Below, piece by piece: positions 8,734 through 17,716 of a stretch of DNA of 64,000 nucleotides. Each line of letters begins with the position of its first letter. The first letter of the stretch is position 1. This stretch comes from Paeniglutamicibacter antarcticus_C (lineage in GTDB: Bacteria; Actinomycetota; Actinomycetes; Actinomycetales; Micrococcaceae), in assembly GCF_039544305.1 (NCBI RefSeq), contig NZ_BAABLK010000033.1:1-64000 (forward strand), read 5' to 3'. The notes under the pieces are model-generated. The model saw only the letters and a list, made by a program, of their open reading frames with translations. It made no database searches and had not been told where the DNA came from. The position numbers and the translations under genes are program-made.

Positions 8734-9477
8734 TCAGTAGAGCTTGTTTGCACCGCCGTCGGCCATGAGCGTCTGGCCGGTCATGTACCTGGAGTCATCG
8801 GAGAGCAGGAATGCGACGATCGGCGCGACATCTTCCTCGGGATCACCGAAGCGGCCCAACGGGACCTTGGCCAGCGAGTCCTGGTACATCTGTGGGTATG
8901 CCTCGCTCCAGGCCTTGACCCCGGGGGTCAGCGCCATCGGGGAGACGACGTTGACGCGGATGTCGTCCTTGGCCCATTCGTTGGCGGTGACCCGGGACAG
9001 CCCGCGAATCGCCTCCTTGGCCGAAGCGTACGCGGCCTGTGTCTCCTGGCCGACCATGGCCGATCCGGAACCGAAGTTCACCACGGCGCCACCGTTGCGG
9101 GCCAACAGCGGGTAGGCAGCGGCCATGAACTGGCGGGTGGCACGGAAACCGGTGTTGAAGGAAAGCTCCCACTGGTCCTCGGTGAGGTCGTTGAACATCG
9201 CCTGAGCCGAGGCATGGGCGTTGTTGACCAGGCCGTCGAGCCCGCCAAACCTCTCACTTGCCAGTTCGACGGCCGTTTCGGCAACCGTCCTGTCACTGAC
9301 ATCCCCGAGCAGGAACTGCACGTTTGAACCCAGTTCGCCCTCGAGCGCTTCGCCGGCTTTGCCGTTGACGTCAACGGCTACGACCTTGGCCCCGCGGGCC
9401 ACCAGCACACGGGAAATCGCGCCCCCGATCCCCGAGGCCCCGCCGGTGACGATTACTACCTTGTTGCCAAGCTGCAT
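8734..9477 (-). CDS. SDR-family NAD(P)-dependent oxidoreductase
   Basis: This is a short-chain dehydrogenase of 247 aa. It shows the Rossmann motif TGGASGIGG (about 11-19), the adenine-binding acidic residue in VAVDVNG, NNAHAS in place of NNAG, and the catalytic Tyr/Lys in YASAKEA with a preceding Ser in the SGSAMVG strand. The C-terminal MTGQTLMADGG is typical. ATG 9477 is used because AGAGGA precedes it by 7 nt; an upstream in-frame ATG would add 19 residues unlike the family. The substrate is unknown. FabG-like ketoreductase or sugar-alcohol dehydrogenase roles are both possible. Confidence 0.88.
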   Translation of the reverse strand: MQLGNKVVIVTGGASGIGGAISRVLVARGAKVVAVDVNGKAGEALEGELGSNVQFLLGDVSDRTVAETAVELASERFGGLDGLVNNAHASAQAMFNDLTEDQWELSFNTGFRATRQFMAAAYPLLARNGGAVVNFGSGSAMVGQETQAAYASAKEAIRGLSRVTANEWAKDDIRVNVVSPMALTPGVKAWSEAYPQMYQDSLAKVPLGRFGDPEEDVAPIVAFLLSDDSRYMTGQTLMADGGANKLY

Positions 9478-9866
9478 GTTGGTTCCTCTTCCCATCGAAG
9501 GAGATTGGCGGATCCGCAAGAGCGAACCGCCCATTCATACAATCACGCCTTGATGGGCAAAGGCTGCACGCCGCAAAAGGACCGTAAACAGATGCGCAGC
9601 CACTGCGATGCACGAACCGTCGGCGGGCGTGTCCCGGGGAAGGGGCGTCGCAAAGGCTTCACGAAGAACCGTGAGCGTAACGCTCAACAGGCAAATCCTT
9701 TGTGGATACGGTGTTCCGGCCTGGTTGGCGAACTTAACAATGTGACCTGCGCGGGGTGCATGCATGACGGAAAACAGTCACATGAAGTGTTTTTGCACTT
9801 CGTGACGGGTGGACGGCAAAGAGCCTTGCAGGAGCCCTCGGGTCTGGAACAAGATGAATGCATCAA
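9478..9866. other. Intergenic region upstream of the met leader
   Basis: This is the first ~390 bp of the gap between the divergent SDR gene and metF. No convincing ORF is seen. It contains a 9-bp imperfect inverted repeat with arms GAAGTG (9784-9789) and CACTTC (9796-9801), and a weak promoter, TTGCAG (9826-9831), 18 nt, CAAGAT (9850-9855), that would start transcription just before the SAM riboswitch. Confidence 0.4.
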
Positions 9867-9979
9867 CCATCAAGAGCGGCTGAGAGATCTGGCTCGTTGA
9901 CGCCGCAGCAACCATCATCCGATGGACTTCCCGTTGAGGGACCGTCCATCGACGAGGGTGCTAAGGCCAGAAGCGATGG
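9867..9979 (+). promoter_or_regulatory. SAM-I (S-box) riboswitch aptamer upstream of metF-metE
   Basis: The sequence contains the S-box core: AAGAGCGGCTGAGAGA (from 9872), then CTGGCTCGTTGACGCCG and CAGCAACC, and the 3' element GGTGCTAA (9957-9964). Pairing fits the family: P1 is CCATC (9867-9871) with GATGG (9975-9979), and P3 is GATGGAC (9921-9927) with GTCCATC (9944-9950). SAM-I binding normally turns methionine genes off. This agrees with the downstream genes metF and metE. Confidence 0.9.
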
Positions 9980-10009
9980 AGCCGCTTCGGCGTTCACTCA
10001 CCATCGTCG

Positions 10010-10041
10010 CAGGACACCCGTACCGGCGTCCTGGGGCTTTT
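10010..10041 (+). terminator. Expression-platform terminator of the SAM riboswitch
   Basis: CAGGAC (10010-10015) pairs with GTCCTG (10028-10033) with extra CC/GG pairs inside, followed by GGGCTTTT. The 3' strand of P1 (CGATGG, 9974-9979) is complementary to CCATCG at 10001-10006, just before the hairpin. This gives an alternative pairing that could couple SAM binding to termination. The exact antiterminator is inferred. Confidence 0.55.
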
Positions 10042-10087
10042 GAGGTGATCCCTGGTGCCTCCCTCGTATCGACGAGGAGATATATAC

Positions 10088-11014
10088 ATGAGCACTGCAT
10101 CGAGCGCAGCACCGCCGTCACTGTCCTACGAGCTGTACCCACCGGTGAACCGCGACGCCGCCGAAAGCGTCTTTAGCACCATCGCTGCACTGGAAACGAC
10201 TGATCCCGATTATGTGTCGGTGACCTACTCGGGCTCACCGGCACGCCGCAACGCCTCGCTGGAACTGATCGAACACCTCATCCGAAACACCCGGCTGCGT
10301 CCGCTGGCCCACCTGACCTGTGTCGGGGAGAGCCGCGATTCGCTGCAGAACCTCATCCGCCATTTCGTCTCACTCGGGGTGCGCGGGGTGCTGGCACTGC
10401 GTGGGGACCTGCCTGCGGACCCCGGGCAATGGTGCGGGGAGTTCCCTTTCGCCCGCTACCTCATCGAGCTGATCCGCGAGGTCGAGGCGGACCACACTGC
10501 CGCATTGGCCGGCGGCCGGCTCGGTGTGGGTGTTGCCGCCTATCCCATGAGGCACCCCGAATCCCCGTCCTTTGAACACGATGTGGAAGTACTGCTGGCC
10601 AAGGAACGCTCCGGGGCCAACTATGCGATCACCCAGGTGTACTTCCAAGCCGGCGAATACACCAACCTTGTTCAAGCCTCGCGCAGGGCTGGGGTCAGCA
10701 TCCCGATCATTCCAGGGGTCATCCCGTTGAACTCCCTGCCGCGGCTGAACCGGCTCTCAAAGATGACCGGGGTGGCGCCGGATCCGATTCTGGCCCACGC
10801 ACTGGAAACCGCCGGCTCGGATGCCGAACGTCACCGCATCGGCGTGGACGCCGCCGTCAACCTGGCCCGCAGGGCCTTTGGAGACGGGGCAGCCGGCGTG
10901 CACCTTTACACCTTCAACGACCACCGCGGTTCGCTCGATGTGATCGAGCACCTCGAGCTGCCGCGCACCCGTTCAGATCTCACCAATACCTGGGCCATCC
11001 GCGCCGCGGTCTGA
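10088..11014 (+). CDS. metF: Methylenetetrahydrofolate reductase
   Basis: MetF reduces 5,10-methylene-THF to 5-methyl-THF, the methyl donor for methionine synthase. The TIM-barrel protein of 308 aa starts with SYELYPP (the SFEFFPP-type motif) and includes DYVSVTYS, HLTCVG, GVRGVLALRGD, YAITQVYF and PIIPGVIPL, all family landmarks of strands and FAD/folate contacts. ATG 10088 has GAGGAGA 10 nt upstream. It is first in a metF-metE operon under the SAM-I riboswitch, with 50 bp to metE. Confidence 0.95.
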   Translation: MSTASSAAPPSLSYELYPPVNRDAAESVFSTIAALETTDPDYVSVTYSGSPARRNASLELIEHLIRNTRLRPLAHLTCVGESRDSLQNLIRHFVSLGVRGVLALRGDLPADPGQWCGEFPFARYLIELIREVEADHTAALAGGRLGVGVAAYPMRHPESPSFEHDVEVLLAKERSGANYAITQVYFQAGEYTNLVQASRRAGVSIPIIPGVIPLNSLPRLNRLSKMTGVAPDPILAHALETAGSDAERHRIGVDAAVNLARRAFGDGAAGVHLYTFNDHRGSLDVIEHLELPRTRSDLTNTWAIRAAV

Positions 11015-11064
11015 CCCAGCGCCGTCTTTCCATCTTTCAGCACGCCAAAAACAGGAGAAAAAAC

Positions 11065-13422
11065 ATGCCGAAACCAACTTTTCCCGCCGTATCCATCCTC
11101 GGATACCCGCGCATCGGGCCGAACCGCGAACTCAAGAAGGCCCTCGAATCGCATTGGGCTCAGCGCACCGACGAGGCCGCGCTGCATGCTGCGGCTCGCG
11201 AGCTGCAGAACTCCGACCTCGCAAAGCTCACCGAGCTCGGGCTCGACCCCACCGACGCCTCGCTTCCCGGGGACTTCGCCTACTATGACCAGGTCCTCGA
11301 TGCCACGGTCGCGCTCTCGGCGCTGCCTACCCGCTTTGCCGACCTGGCCGAGACAAACGGCACCATCGACACGGCGGCCTCTTTCATCCTGGCCCGCGGC
11401 GACGAGTCCCGCGCCCCGTTGGAAATGACCAAGTGGTTCGATACCAACTACCACTACCTGGTTCCGGAAATCGGCGAAACCAGCCCCATCAAGGCCAACG
11501 CACTCCCGCTGGTCGAATCCTTCAAGTCCCATGCGGCGAAGGGCCACACCATCCGCCCGGTCCTGGTCGGACCGATCAGCTACTTGCTGCTTGCCAAGGC
11601 CGAGGACCGGGCTGCGGTGGGCTTCGACCCGCTGGACCGCATCGATGAGGTCGTTGACGCCTACGCACAGATCCTGGTGTCCCTTGCGGCCGCGGGTGCA
11701 CCCTGGGTACAGCTCGACGAACCCGCACTGGTCACTGACCGCGGTGCCGCCCTCGCCGTTCCCGGTGCCCTGGCGCAGGCCGTGTACACCAAGCTCGCTG
11801 CGGCGACGCAGCGTCCGGCGATCCTGGTGACCACCGGCTACGGCACGGCCGGGGACAGCGCACGTCCCGGTGCCACCGCCGGCCTGTTGGCTCGCGCCGG
11901 TATCGAGGCAGTGCACGTCGACTTGGTTCGCGGAGCAATCCCGCAGGCCGGGTTCCTCGGTGACCTTGCCGGCTCCACCTTGGTGGGCGGCATCGTGGAT
12001 TCGCGCAACATCTGGCGCAACGACCTCTCGGCCTCCCTGGCTCTGCTCACGTCGCTGGGCGCCGAGGTCGACAAGGCCGGGGGCACCCTGGCTGTGGGAA
12101 CGGCAACCTCGTTGCAGCACGTACCGCACGACGTTGCGTTGGAAAGCAACCTGCCCGCGCACCTGCCCGAATGGCTTGCCTTCGCCAACCAAAAGGTCGC
12201 CGAGGCCATCATCCTGGCCAAGGGCATTAACGAGGGCGCCGCTGTGATCGCCGCGGAACTTTCCGCCGCGGAATCGGCAATTTCCCGCCGCACGGGATTC
12301 TCCGGCACCACCGTGGCGCGCGTCCGTGAACGCCTCGGAAACCTCACCACCGTCGATTTTCGTCGGGCCGATGCCGGGATCCGAAAGGACGCTCAGGAGC
12401 AGGCCCTGGCGCTGCCGCCGCTGCCGACCACCACCATCGGTTCCTTCCCGCAGACCACCGAGGTCCGCGCCGCCCGCGCCGCACACCGGAGCGGAACGCT
12501 GGATGAGGCAGCCTACGAGGGGTTCCTCAAGGAGGAAATCGCCCGCGTCGTCGCGCTTCAGGAAAAACTGGGGCTGGACGTGCTGGTCCACGGAGAGGCC
12601 GAACGCAACGACATGGTCCAATACTTCGCGGAGAACTTCGACGGATTCTCAGAGACCGAAAATGGCTGGGTCCAGTCCTACGGCTCGCGGGCCACCCGCC
12701 CCTCGATTCTCTGGGGTGACGTCACCCGCCCGGCGGCCTTCACCGTCCCGTGGATCACACATGCGGCGTCGCTGACCGATAAGCCGCTCAAGGGCATGCT
12801 CACCGGACCGGTCACCATCCTTGCCTGGAGCTTCATCCGCGACGACGTGCCGCTGGCGCTCTCGGCCAACCAGGTGGCCCTGGCGCTGCGCGATGAGATC
12901 GCCGACCTGCAGGAGGCCGGGATCGGCATCATCCAGGTCGACGAGCCGGCGCTTCGCGAATTGCTTCCGCTGCGGGCAGCGGACCAGTCCGCATACCTGA
13001 ACTGGGCGGTCGACTCCTTCCGGCTAGCCAGATCAGGGGCGGCCGACTCCACCCAAATCCACACCCACCTGTGTTATTCGGAGTTCGGCGAGATCATTGA
13101 GGCCATCGACGCACTGGATGCCGATGTCACCTCGATCGAGGCGGCACGCTCCCGGATGGAGGTCACCGAAGACCTGACCAGTTACGGATACTCCCGCGGC
13201 ATCGGCCCGGGCGTCTACGACATCCATTCCCCGCGTGTTCCCTCCACCCAGGAGATCTCCGAGCTCATCGGCATCGCGCTTGGCTCCCTGGATCCCAAGG
13301 CCCTGTGGATCAACCCGGACTGCGGGCTGAAGACCCGCGGCTACGCGGAGACCGAGGCCTCACTGGCCAACCTGGTCGAAGCCGCCGCAGCCGCCCGCGC
13401 GAACCTAGGAGTGAGCGTCTAG
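11065..13422 (+). CDS. metE: Cobalamin-independent methionine synthase
   Basis: MetE transfers a methyl group from 5-methyl-THF-polyglutamate to homocysteine using zinc, without B12. The 785-aa protein has the double-barrel layout. The N-terminal half begins with LGYPRIGPNRELKKALE. The C-terminal catalytic half has TTTIGSFPQT, HGEAERNDMVQYF, the zinc ligands His668 and Cys670 in HTHLCY, IQVDEPALRE, and the last zinc Cys753 in NPDCGLKTRG. ACAGGAGA precedes the ATG. It lies 50 bp after metF and should share control by the SAM riboswitch. Confidence 0.97.
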   Translation: MPKPTFPAVSILGYPRIGPNRELKKALESHWAQRTDEAALHAAARELQNSDLAKLTELGLDPTDASLPGDFAYYDQVLDATVALSALPTRFADLAETNGTIDTAASFILARGDESRAPLEMTKWFDTNYHYLVPEIGETSPIKANALPLVESFKSHAAKGHTIRPVLVGPISYLLLAKAEDRAAVGFDPLDRIDEVVDAYAQILVSLAAAGAPWVQLDEPALVTDRGAALAVPGALAQAVYTKLAAATQRPAILVTTGYGTAGDSARPGATAGLLARAGIEAVHVDLVRGAIPQAGFLGDLAGSTLVGGIVDSRNIWRNDLSASLALLTSLGAEVDKAGGTLAVGTATSLQHVPHDVALESNLPAHLPEWLAFANQKVAEAIILAKGINEGAAVIAAELSAAESAISRRTGFSGTTVARVRERLGNLTTVDFRRADAGIRKDAQEQALALPPLPTTTIGSFPQTTEVRAARAAHRSGTLDEAAYEGFLKEEIARVVALQEKLGLDVLVHGEAERNDMVQYFAENFDGFSETENGWVQSYGSRATRPSILWGDVTRPAAFTVPWITHAASLTDKPLKGMLTGPVTILAWSFIRDDVPLALSANQVALALRDEIADLQEAGIGIIQVDEPALRELLPLRAADQSAYLNWAVDSFRLARSGAADSTQIHTHLCYSEFGEIIEAIDALDADVTSIEAARSRMEVTEDLTSYGYSRGIGPGVYDIHSPRVPSTQEISELIGIALGSLDPKALWINPDCGLKTRGYAETEASLANLVEAAAAARANLGVSV

Positions 13423-13436
13423 CAACAAGGCGTTCA

Positions 13437-13490
13437 CCTTGGGTGTGGCAGCTGACCGCTCACTGCCGCACCCAAGGGTGCGACACCCTT
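13437..13490 (+). terminator. Overlapping hairpins between metE and metY (terminator/attenuator)
   Basis: Hairpin 1 has a 15-bp stem (13437-13451 with 13463-13477, one G-U pair) and an 11-nt loop. Hairpin 2 is AAGGGTG-CGA-CACCCTT (13474-13490), followed at once by TTCTCTTTCTTTCT, so it looks like an intrinsic terminator. The two stems share AAGG at 13474-13477 and cannot both form fully. This resembles an antiterminator/terminator pair, or a leaky metE terminator that reduces metY expression. Confidence 0.6.
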
Positions 13491-13528
13491 TTCTCTTTCT
13501 TTCTCCCCTTGGCTCGAAAGGCACGATC

Positions 13529-14860
13529 ATGGCCCACAGCCCCTGGCGCAACGCCACCACAGAAGTCCACGCCGGATATTCCCCCTCCGGGGACCACCTG
13601 CCCATGACAGTGCCGATCTACAACACTGCGGCCTACGAGTTCCCCGACTACGCCACCGCAGCGGCGCTTTTCTCGCTCAAGGCCCCCGGCTTCACCTACT
13701 CGCGCACCGGAAACCCCACCGTCGCCGTGCTCGAGGAACGCGCGGCCGCACTGGAGGGAGGGGTAGGGGCCAACGCCACGGCCACCGGGCAGGCAGCCGT
13801 TGCACTGGCGCTGCTGGCGTTGCTGCAGGGGCCCAACCACCTGGTCGCCTCCAACAAGCTATACGGGGGCACAATGGACCTGCTCACCGACACCTTCGTC
13901 GACTTCGGCGCCACCGTGAGCTTCGTGGACCCCGAAGACCCCGCGAACTGGGCGGCGGCGATCACCCCGAAGACCCGCGGCTTCCTGCTTGAATCCGTGT
14001 CCAACCCGCTCGCCACCCTGGTGGACCTGCGAGCCATCACCGCGGTGGCACACGCGGCGGGGATCCCGGTGGTGGTGGACAACACCCTTCCAACTCCGGC
14101 CGCCTACCGGCCCATCGAGTTCGGTGCCGACATCGTGGTGCACTCTGCCACCAAGGCCCTGTCCGGGCACGGGTCGGTTCTCGGGGGACTGGTCATCGAC
14201 GCGGGCACCTTCGACTTCTCCGACGCCGTGCGCTGGCCACAGATCGCCGGGCCCAAGGCACGCTACGGCGGGGACACGTTGTTGGGACGATACGGAGCCA
14301 AGGCCTACCTGATGCTGGGGCGCTCCAAGTTCCTGCACGATTTGGGTCCCACGCTCTCGGCGGCCTCGGCAAGTTCCATCCTTACCGGCATCGAGACGCT
14401 CTCCTTGCGTGTGGCCAAGGCCCAGTCCAACGTCCTGGAACTGGCCAAGGCCTTGGAAGCCCACCCGGCAGTGGCCCGGGTCCACCACCCCTCGATAGCG
14501 ACCCACCAAGACTTCGCACTGGCCAAGGAACACTACCCCGGTGGCACCGGGTGCATTTTTTCCTTTGACCTCAAGGACCCGGCCTGGGTGCCGTCGCTGG
14601 TTGACTCGCTCAAGCTCTTTGCCTTGGCCGCCAACATCGGGGACGCCCGTTCGCTTATCGTGCACCCGGCCGCGATGACCCACTGCCGGCTCAGCGAATC
14701 CCAACTCGCGGCGGCCGGGATCTCGGCCGCGACACTGCGTCTTTCCGTCGGCCTTGAGGACTCCGGCGACCTCGTCGCGGATCTGCTTGCCGGACTCGAC
14801 GCAATGGCACCGTCCAAGGGCGCAGCCGCAACCGCAGTTCGCCAAACCGTCAACGCCTAG
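13529..14860 (+). CDS. metY: O-acetylhomoserine sulfhydrylase (PLP enzyme)
   Basis: MetY condenses O-acetylhomoserine with sulfide to give homocysteine directly. The 443-aa length and the Cys/Met metabolism PLP fold fit: SRTGNPT (PLP-phosphate contact from the neighbouring subunit), ESVSNPLATLVDL, VVDNTLPTPA, and the PLP lysine Lys209 in SATKALSG. The C-terminus RLSVGLEDSGDLVADL is typical. ATG 13529 has GAAAGG 7 nt upstream; the longer open frame runs through the metE-metY hairpins and is not used. metB follows 19 bp downstream. Confidence 0.92.
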   Translation: MAHSPWRNATTEVHAGYSPSGDHLPMTVPIYNTAAYEFPDYATAAALFSLKAPGFTYSRTGNPTVAVLEERAAALEGGVGANATATGQAAVALALLALLQGPNHLVASNKLYGGTMDLLTDTFVDFGATVSFVDPEDPANWAAAITPKTRGFLLESVSNPLATLVDLRAITAVAHAAGIPVVVDNTLPTPAAYRPIEFGADIVVHSATKALSGHGSVLGGLVIDAGTFDFSDAVRWPQIAGPKARYGGDTLLGRYGAKAYLMLGRSKFLHDLGPTLSAASASSILTGIETLSLRVAKAQSNVLELAKALEAHPAVARVHHPSIATHQDFALAKEHYPGGTGCIFSFDLKDPAWVPSLVDSLKLFALAANIGDARSLIVHPAAMTHCRLSESQLAAAGISAATLRLSVGLEDSGDLVADLLAGLDAMAPSKGAAATAVRQTVNA

Positions 14861-14879
14861 CGACAAGGAAAACTCGTCC

Positions 14880-16088
14880 ATGGGAACCACCACCAGCTAT
14901 CAGGGCTTTAATACCCAAGCCATCCATGCGGGCTAAGCCCCCGACCCGCTCACCGGCGCCGTGATCCCGCCGATTTACCAGACCAGCACGTTTGTGCAGG
15001 ACGGGATCAACGTGCTGCGCAATGGACACGAGTACTCGCGCGGTTCCAACCCGACCCGAAACGGATTTGAAACCCAACTCGCCGCGCTGGAAGCAGGGCA
15101 TGCAGGATTCGCCTTCGCCTCAGGGATCGCCGCCGAGGATGCATTGCTGCGTGCCGTGCTGGCGCCTGGGGACCACATCGTGCTGGGCGCCGACGGTTAC
15201 GGAGGTACCAACCGGCTGGTCAACGACTTGCACGGAAAATGGGGAATCAGCAACACTCCGGTGGACATCACGGACCTGGATACGGTCGAAGCCGCGGTGC
15301 AGTCCGGGAAAACCGCGTTGCTCTGGGTTGAGACCCCTTCAAACCCCCTGCTGGGCATCGCCGATGTAGCAGGCTGGGCGAGGATTGCGCACACTGCCGG
15401 CGCGCTCCTGGTGGTGGACAACACCTTTGCCACCCCGTTCCTGCAACGTCCGCTTGACCTTGGTGCGGACGCGGTGGTGCATTCGACCACCAAGTACATC
15501 GGCGGGCACTCCGATGTACTTGGAGGTGCGGTGATCGTGGCGAAAAAGGAATTCCGTGGGCAGGAGCTGGCCCAAGCCGTGGGTTTCCAGCAATTTGCCG
15601 GGGGAGCGGTGGCTGGACCTCAGGACTGTTTCCTGGCCGCCCGCGGGCTCAAGACCCTTGACCTGCGCATGGAGCGCCACTGTTCCAACGCCGCGGTGAT
15701 TGCCCGATGGCTCGGCACCCGCGAGGAAGTGGAAAACGTGCTCTACCCGGGTCTTAAAACGCATCCGGGCCACCTTCTTGCCAAGGCCCAGTCAGGTGGC
15801 TTCGGCGGAATCGTCTCCGTTCAGCTGGCAGGCGGAGAAGCCGCGGCACGGGCTTTTGCCGAGTCAATGGAGCTCTTTGCGCTCTCGGTTTCGCTGGGCG
15901 GGGTTGAGTCATTGGTTTGCTACGCTGCCGAAATGACGCACGCTTCGGTCATCGACACCCCGCTGGCCGTGCCACGGAACCTGGTGCGGCTCAGTGTGGG
16001 CATCGAACAGGTCGGTGACTTGGTCGCCGACCTTGAGCTCGGGCTCTCCGCCGCACGGCGGGGTTTAGGCCGATACGCAGCGGCGTAG
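14880..16088 (+). pseudogene. metB: Cystathionine gamma-synthase gene interrupted by TAA at codon 19
   Basis: From ATG 14880 (AAGGAA 9 nt upstream) the frame reads the normal family start GFNTQAIHAG and then hits TAA at 14934-14936. Family members have Gln there (HAGQ), so one C-to-T change in CAA explains it. The frame then continues intact for 383 codons: YSRGSNPTR, ETPSNPLL, VVDNTFATPFLQRP, PLP Lys205 in STTKYIGGHSD, and SVGIEQVGDLVADL. CGS joins O-acyl-homoserine and cysteine to cystathionine. A GTG at 14961 could restart 27 codons in, but no Shine-Dalgarno precedes it. It is either a fresh pseudogene, a stop that is read through, or a sequencing error. Confidence 0.85.
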
Positions 16089-16102
16089 AAAAGGCTTGCG
16101 GT

Positions 16103-16135
16103 GCTCCGGCGTGAGACGCCGAGGGAAGCCGGAGC
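16103..16135 (+). terminator. Possible terminator after the metB pseudogene
   Basis: GCTCCGGC (16103-16110) and GCCGGAGC (16128-16135) form an 8-bp stem with a 17-nt loop, 14 bp after the stop. No T-tract is present, so support is moderate. Confidence 0.4.
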
Positions 16136-16260
16136 CTTGATCCGGTCGCATGCAACGAATCGGTCGCGACAAGCGGTAGCTGCCGCGCGGTAAGCGGTTT
16201 GCGTTGAACGTTTTGTTGTCACAAATGGACAAGAGTTGTTCAATTTGCAAGCATATTCTT

Positions 16261-17277
16261 ATGCCTACTGATCGAAACGTACAACAAAAACCCGGACTTG
16301 ATGCTGAAGAACGCAGCGCAAAGATTGCCGTGACCCTCTTCCCGATCCTGGTTCTGGCGGGCGGCGCACTCGCGCTGCTGTCCCCGGAGAGCTTCAGCGG
16401 CTTCTCCAAGGCCATCAACCCCTTGCTCATGGTCATCATGTTCGGGATGGGCCTGACCCTGACGCTTCCGGACTTTGCGATGGTCGTACGCAGGCCGCTT
16501 CCGGTACTCCTGGGTGTGGTTGCCCAGTACCTGATCATGCCGCTGCTCGGGCTGGGCATTGCGATGCTGCTGCAGCTGCCTCCGGCACTTGCAGCCGGTG
16601 TCATCCTGGTTGGTTGCGCCCCGGGTGGGACTTCCTCCAACGTGGTGACCTACCTGGCCAAGGGAGACGTCGCGCTCTCGGTGACCATGACCTCGATCTC
16701 CACGCTGCTTGCTCCGATCTTCACCCCGCTGCTGACCCTGTGGCTCGCAGGCCAGTACCTGCCGGTGGATGCCGGGTCGATGGCGAAATCGATCGTCCAG
16801 ATCGTGTTGATCCCGGTGGTCCTGGGACTGGTGCTGCGTGTGCTGTTGCCGCGGCTGGTCTCCAAGGTTCTCCCGGCGCTTCCTTGGGTCTCTGTCCTGG
16901 CAATCACCGCTGTGGTGCTCATCGTGGTCGCCGGCAGCGCCGCCGCCATCTTCAGCGCGGGCCTGCTGATCCTGCTGGCTGTCATCCTGCACAATGCCGG
17001 CGGCATCGCCCTGGGCTACGGCACCGCAAAGCTGTTCAAGCAGCCCATTGCCTCCCGCCGCACCATGGCCGTGGAAATCGGCATGCAGAACTCGGGACTG
17101 GCCTCGGGACTGGCCAAGCAATACTTCACCCCGGAGGCAGCCCTGCCCGGCGCGGTGTTCTCCGTCTGGCACAACCTTTCCGGGGCTGTGATCGCCGCCT
17201 ACTGGCGTCGCAGCAGCGCCAAGCATGCCGAGGCGGCCGAGCGCGACGCCAACGAAGCCGAGTTCGCCTCCAAGTAG
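16261..17277 (+). CDS. Bile acid:sodium symporter (BASS) family transporter
   Basis: The 338-aa membrane protein is built of about 10 helices. It shows the BASS family signatures NPLLMVIMFGMGLTL (helix 2), GVILVGCAPGGTSSNVVTYLAKGDVALS (GCAPGG-SN core of the substrate/Na+ site, about residues 120-145) and the late EIGMQNSGLASGLA motif. Prokaryotic BASS proteins move organic anions with Na+; the substrate here is unknown. The start is uncertain: ATG 16261 gives a family-like N-terminus, but no clear Shine-Dalgarno is visible, and ATG 16225 or TTG 16204 are also in frame. The upstream 60 bp is AT-rich and probably promoter. Confidence 0.87.
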   Translation: MPTDRNVQQKPGLDAEERSAKIAVTLFPILVLAGGALALLSPESFSGFSKAINPLLMVIMFGMGLTLTLPDFAMVVRRPLPVLLGVVAQYLIMPLLGLGIAMLLQLPPALAAGVILVGCAPGGTSSNVVTYLAKGDVALSVTMTSISTLLAPIFTPLLTLWLAGQYLPVDAGSMAKSIVQIVLIPVVLGLVLRVLLPRLVSKVLPALPWVSVLAITAVVLIVVAGSAAAIFSAGLLILLAVILHNAGGIALGYGTAKLFKQPIASRRTMAVEIGMQNSGLASGLAKQYFTPEAALPGAVFSVWHNLSGAVIAAYWRRSSAKHAEAAERDANEAEFASK

Positions 17278-17296
17278 CGATGGATACCTCAAAGCT

Positions 17297-17340
17297 AAAC
17301 GGGTGCCTTGGCGGGAACTTTCCTGCCAAGGCACCCGTTT
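17297..17340 (+). terminator. Terminator after the BASS transporter
   Basis: A perfect 16-bp inverted repeat (AAACGGGTGCCTTGGC at 17297-17312 with its complement at 17325-17340) continues inward with five more pairs. It starts 19 bp after the stop. Confidence 0.8.
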
Positions 17341-17651
17341 GGCGTCATTTTTGTGGCATGGCGCGGGGAACCGATACCTGCGGGGGATACCCGAGTGAAC
17401 CTAACCCTCGACTGAGCGGCGGAAGCACGTCCCCGGCGCAGGGCAAACGGCCAACGAATCCGGCTAGAGCCCTGTGACCAGGGCTAGGACCCTTCCGGGA
17501 CAAATGGCGAACTCGGACAAGCGTTGCGCGACATCTAGGTTGTTGCGGGTTGGCAGGAAACGCCGGAGCCGGTTCAGTGTGCTGACAATCCCATCGATGC
17601 GGTCTCGGGCCAATACGGCGGGACCTAGGCTTTGGCGGGGACCCGGCTTAA
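17341..17651. other. Gene-free interval
   Basis: About 310 bp lie between two convergent terminators. I see no supported ORF, RNA gene or repeat. An open frame on the minus strand has no family resemblance and no ribosome binding site. Confidence 0.4.
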
Positions 17652-17700
17652 ACGTCGATGCGCGGTGCCGGAGGGTTTCTCCAGCACCGCGCATCGACGT
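17652..17700 (-). terminator. Terminator of the Gfo/Idh/MocA gene
   Basis: A perfect 17-bp inverted repeat (17652-17668 with 17684-17700) lies 16 bp downstream of the minus-strand stop codon. Confidence 0.75.
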
Positions 17701-17716
17701 GCTTCCGTGGTGGTTC

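Noticed and set aside
10906..12621. 571-codon antisense frame opposite metF/metE
   Set aside because: Codon bias and motifs belong to metE on the plus strand; the antisense product is low-complexity and unlike any family.
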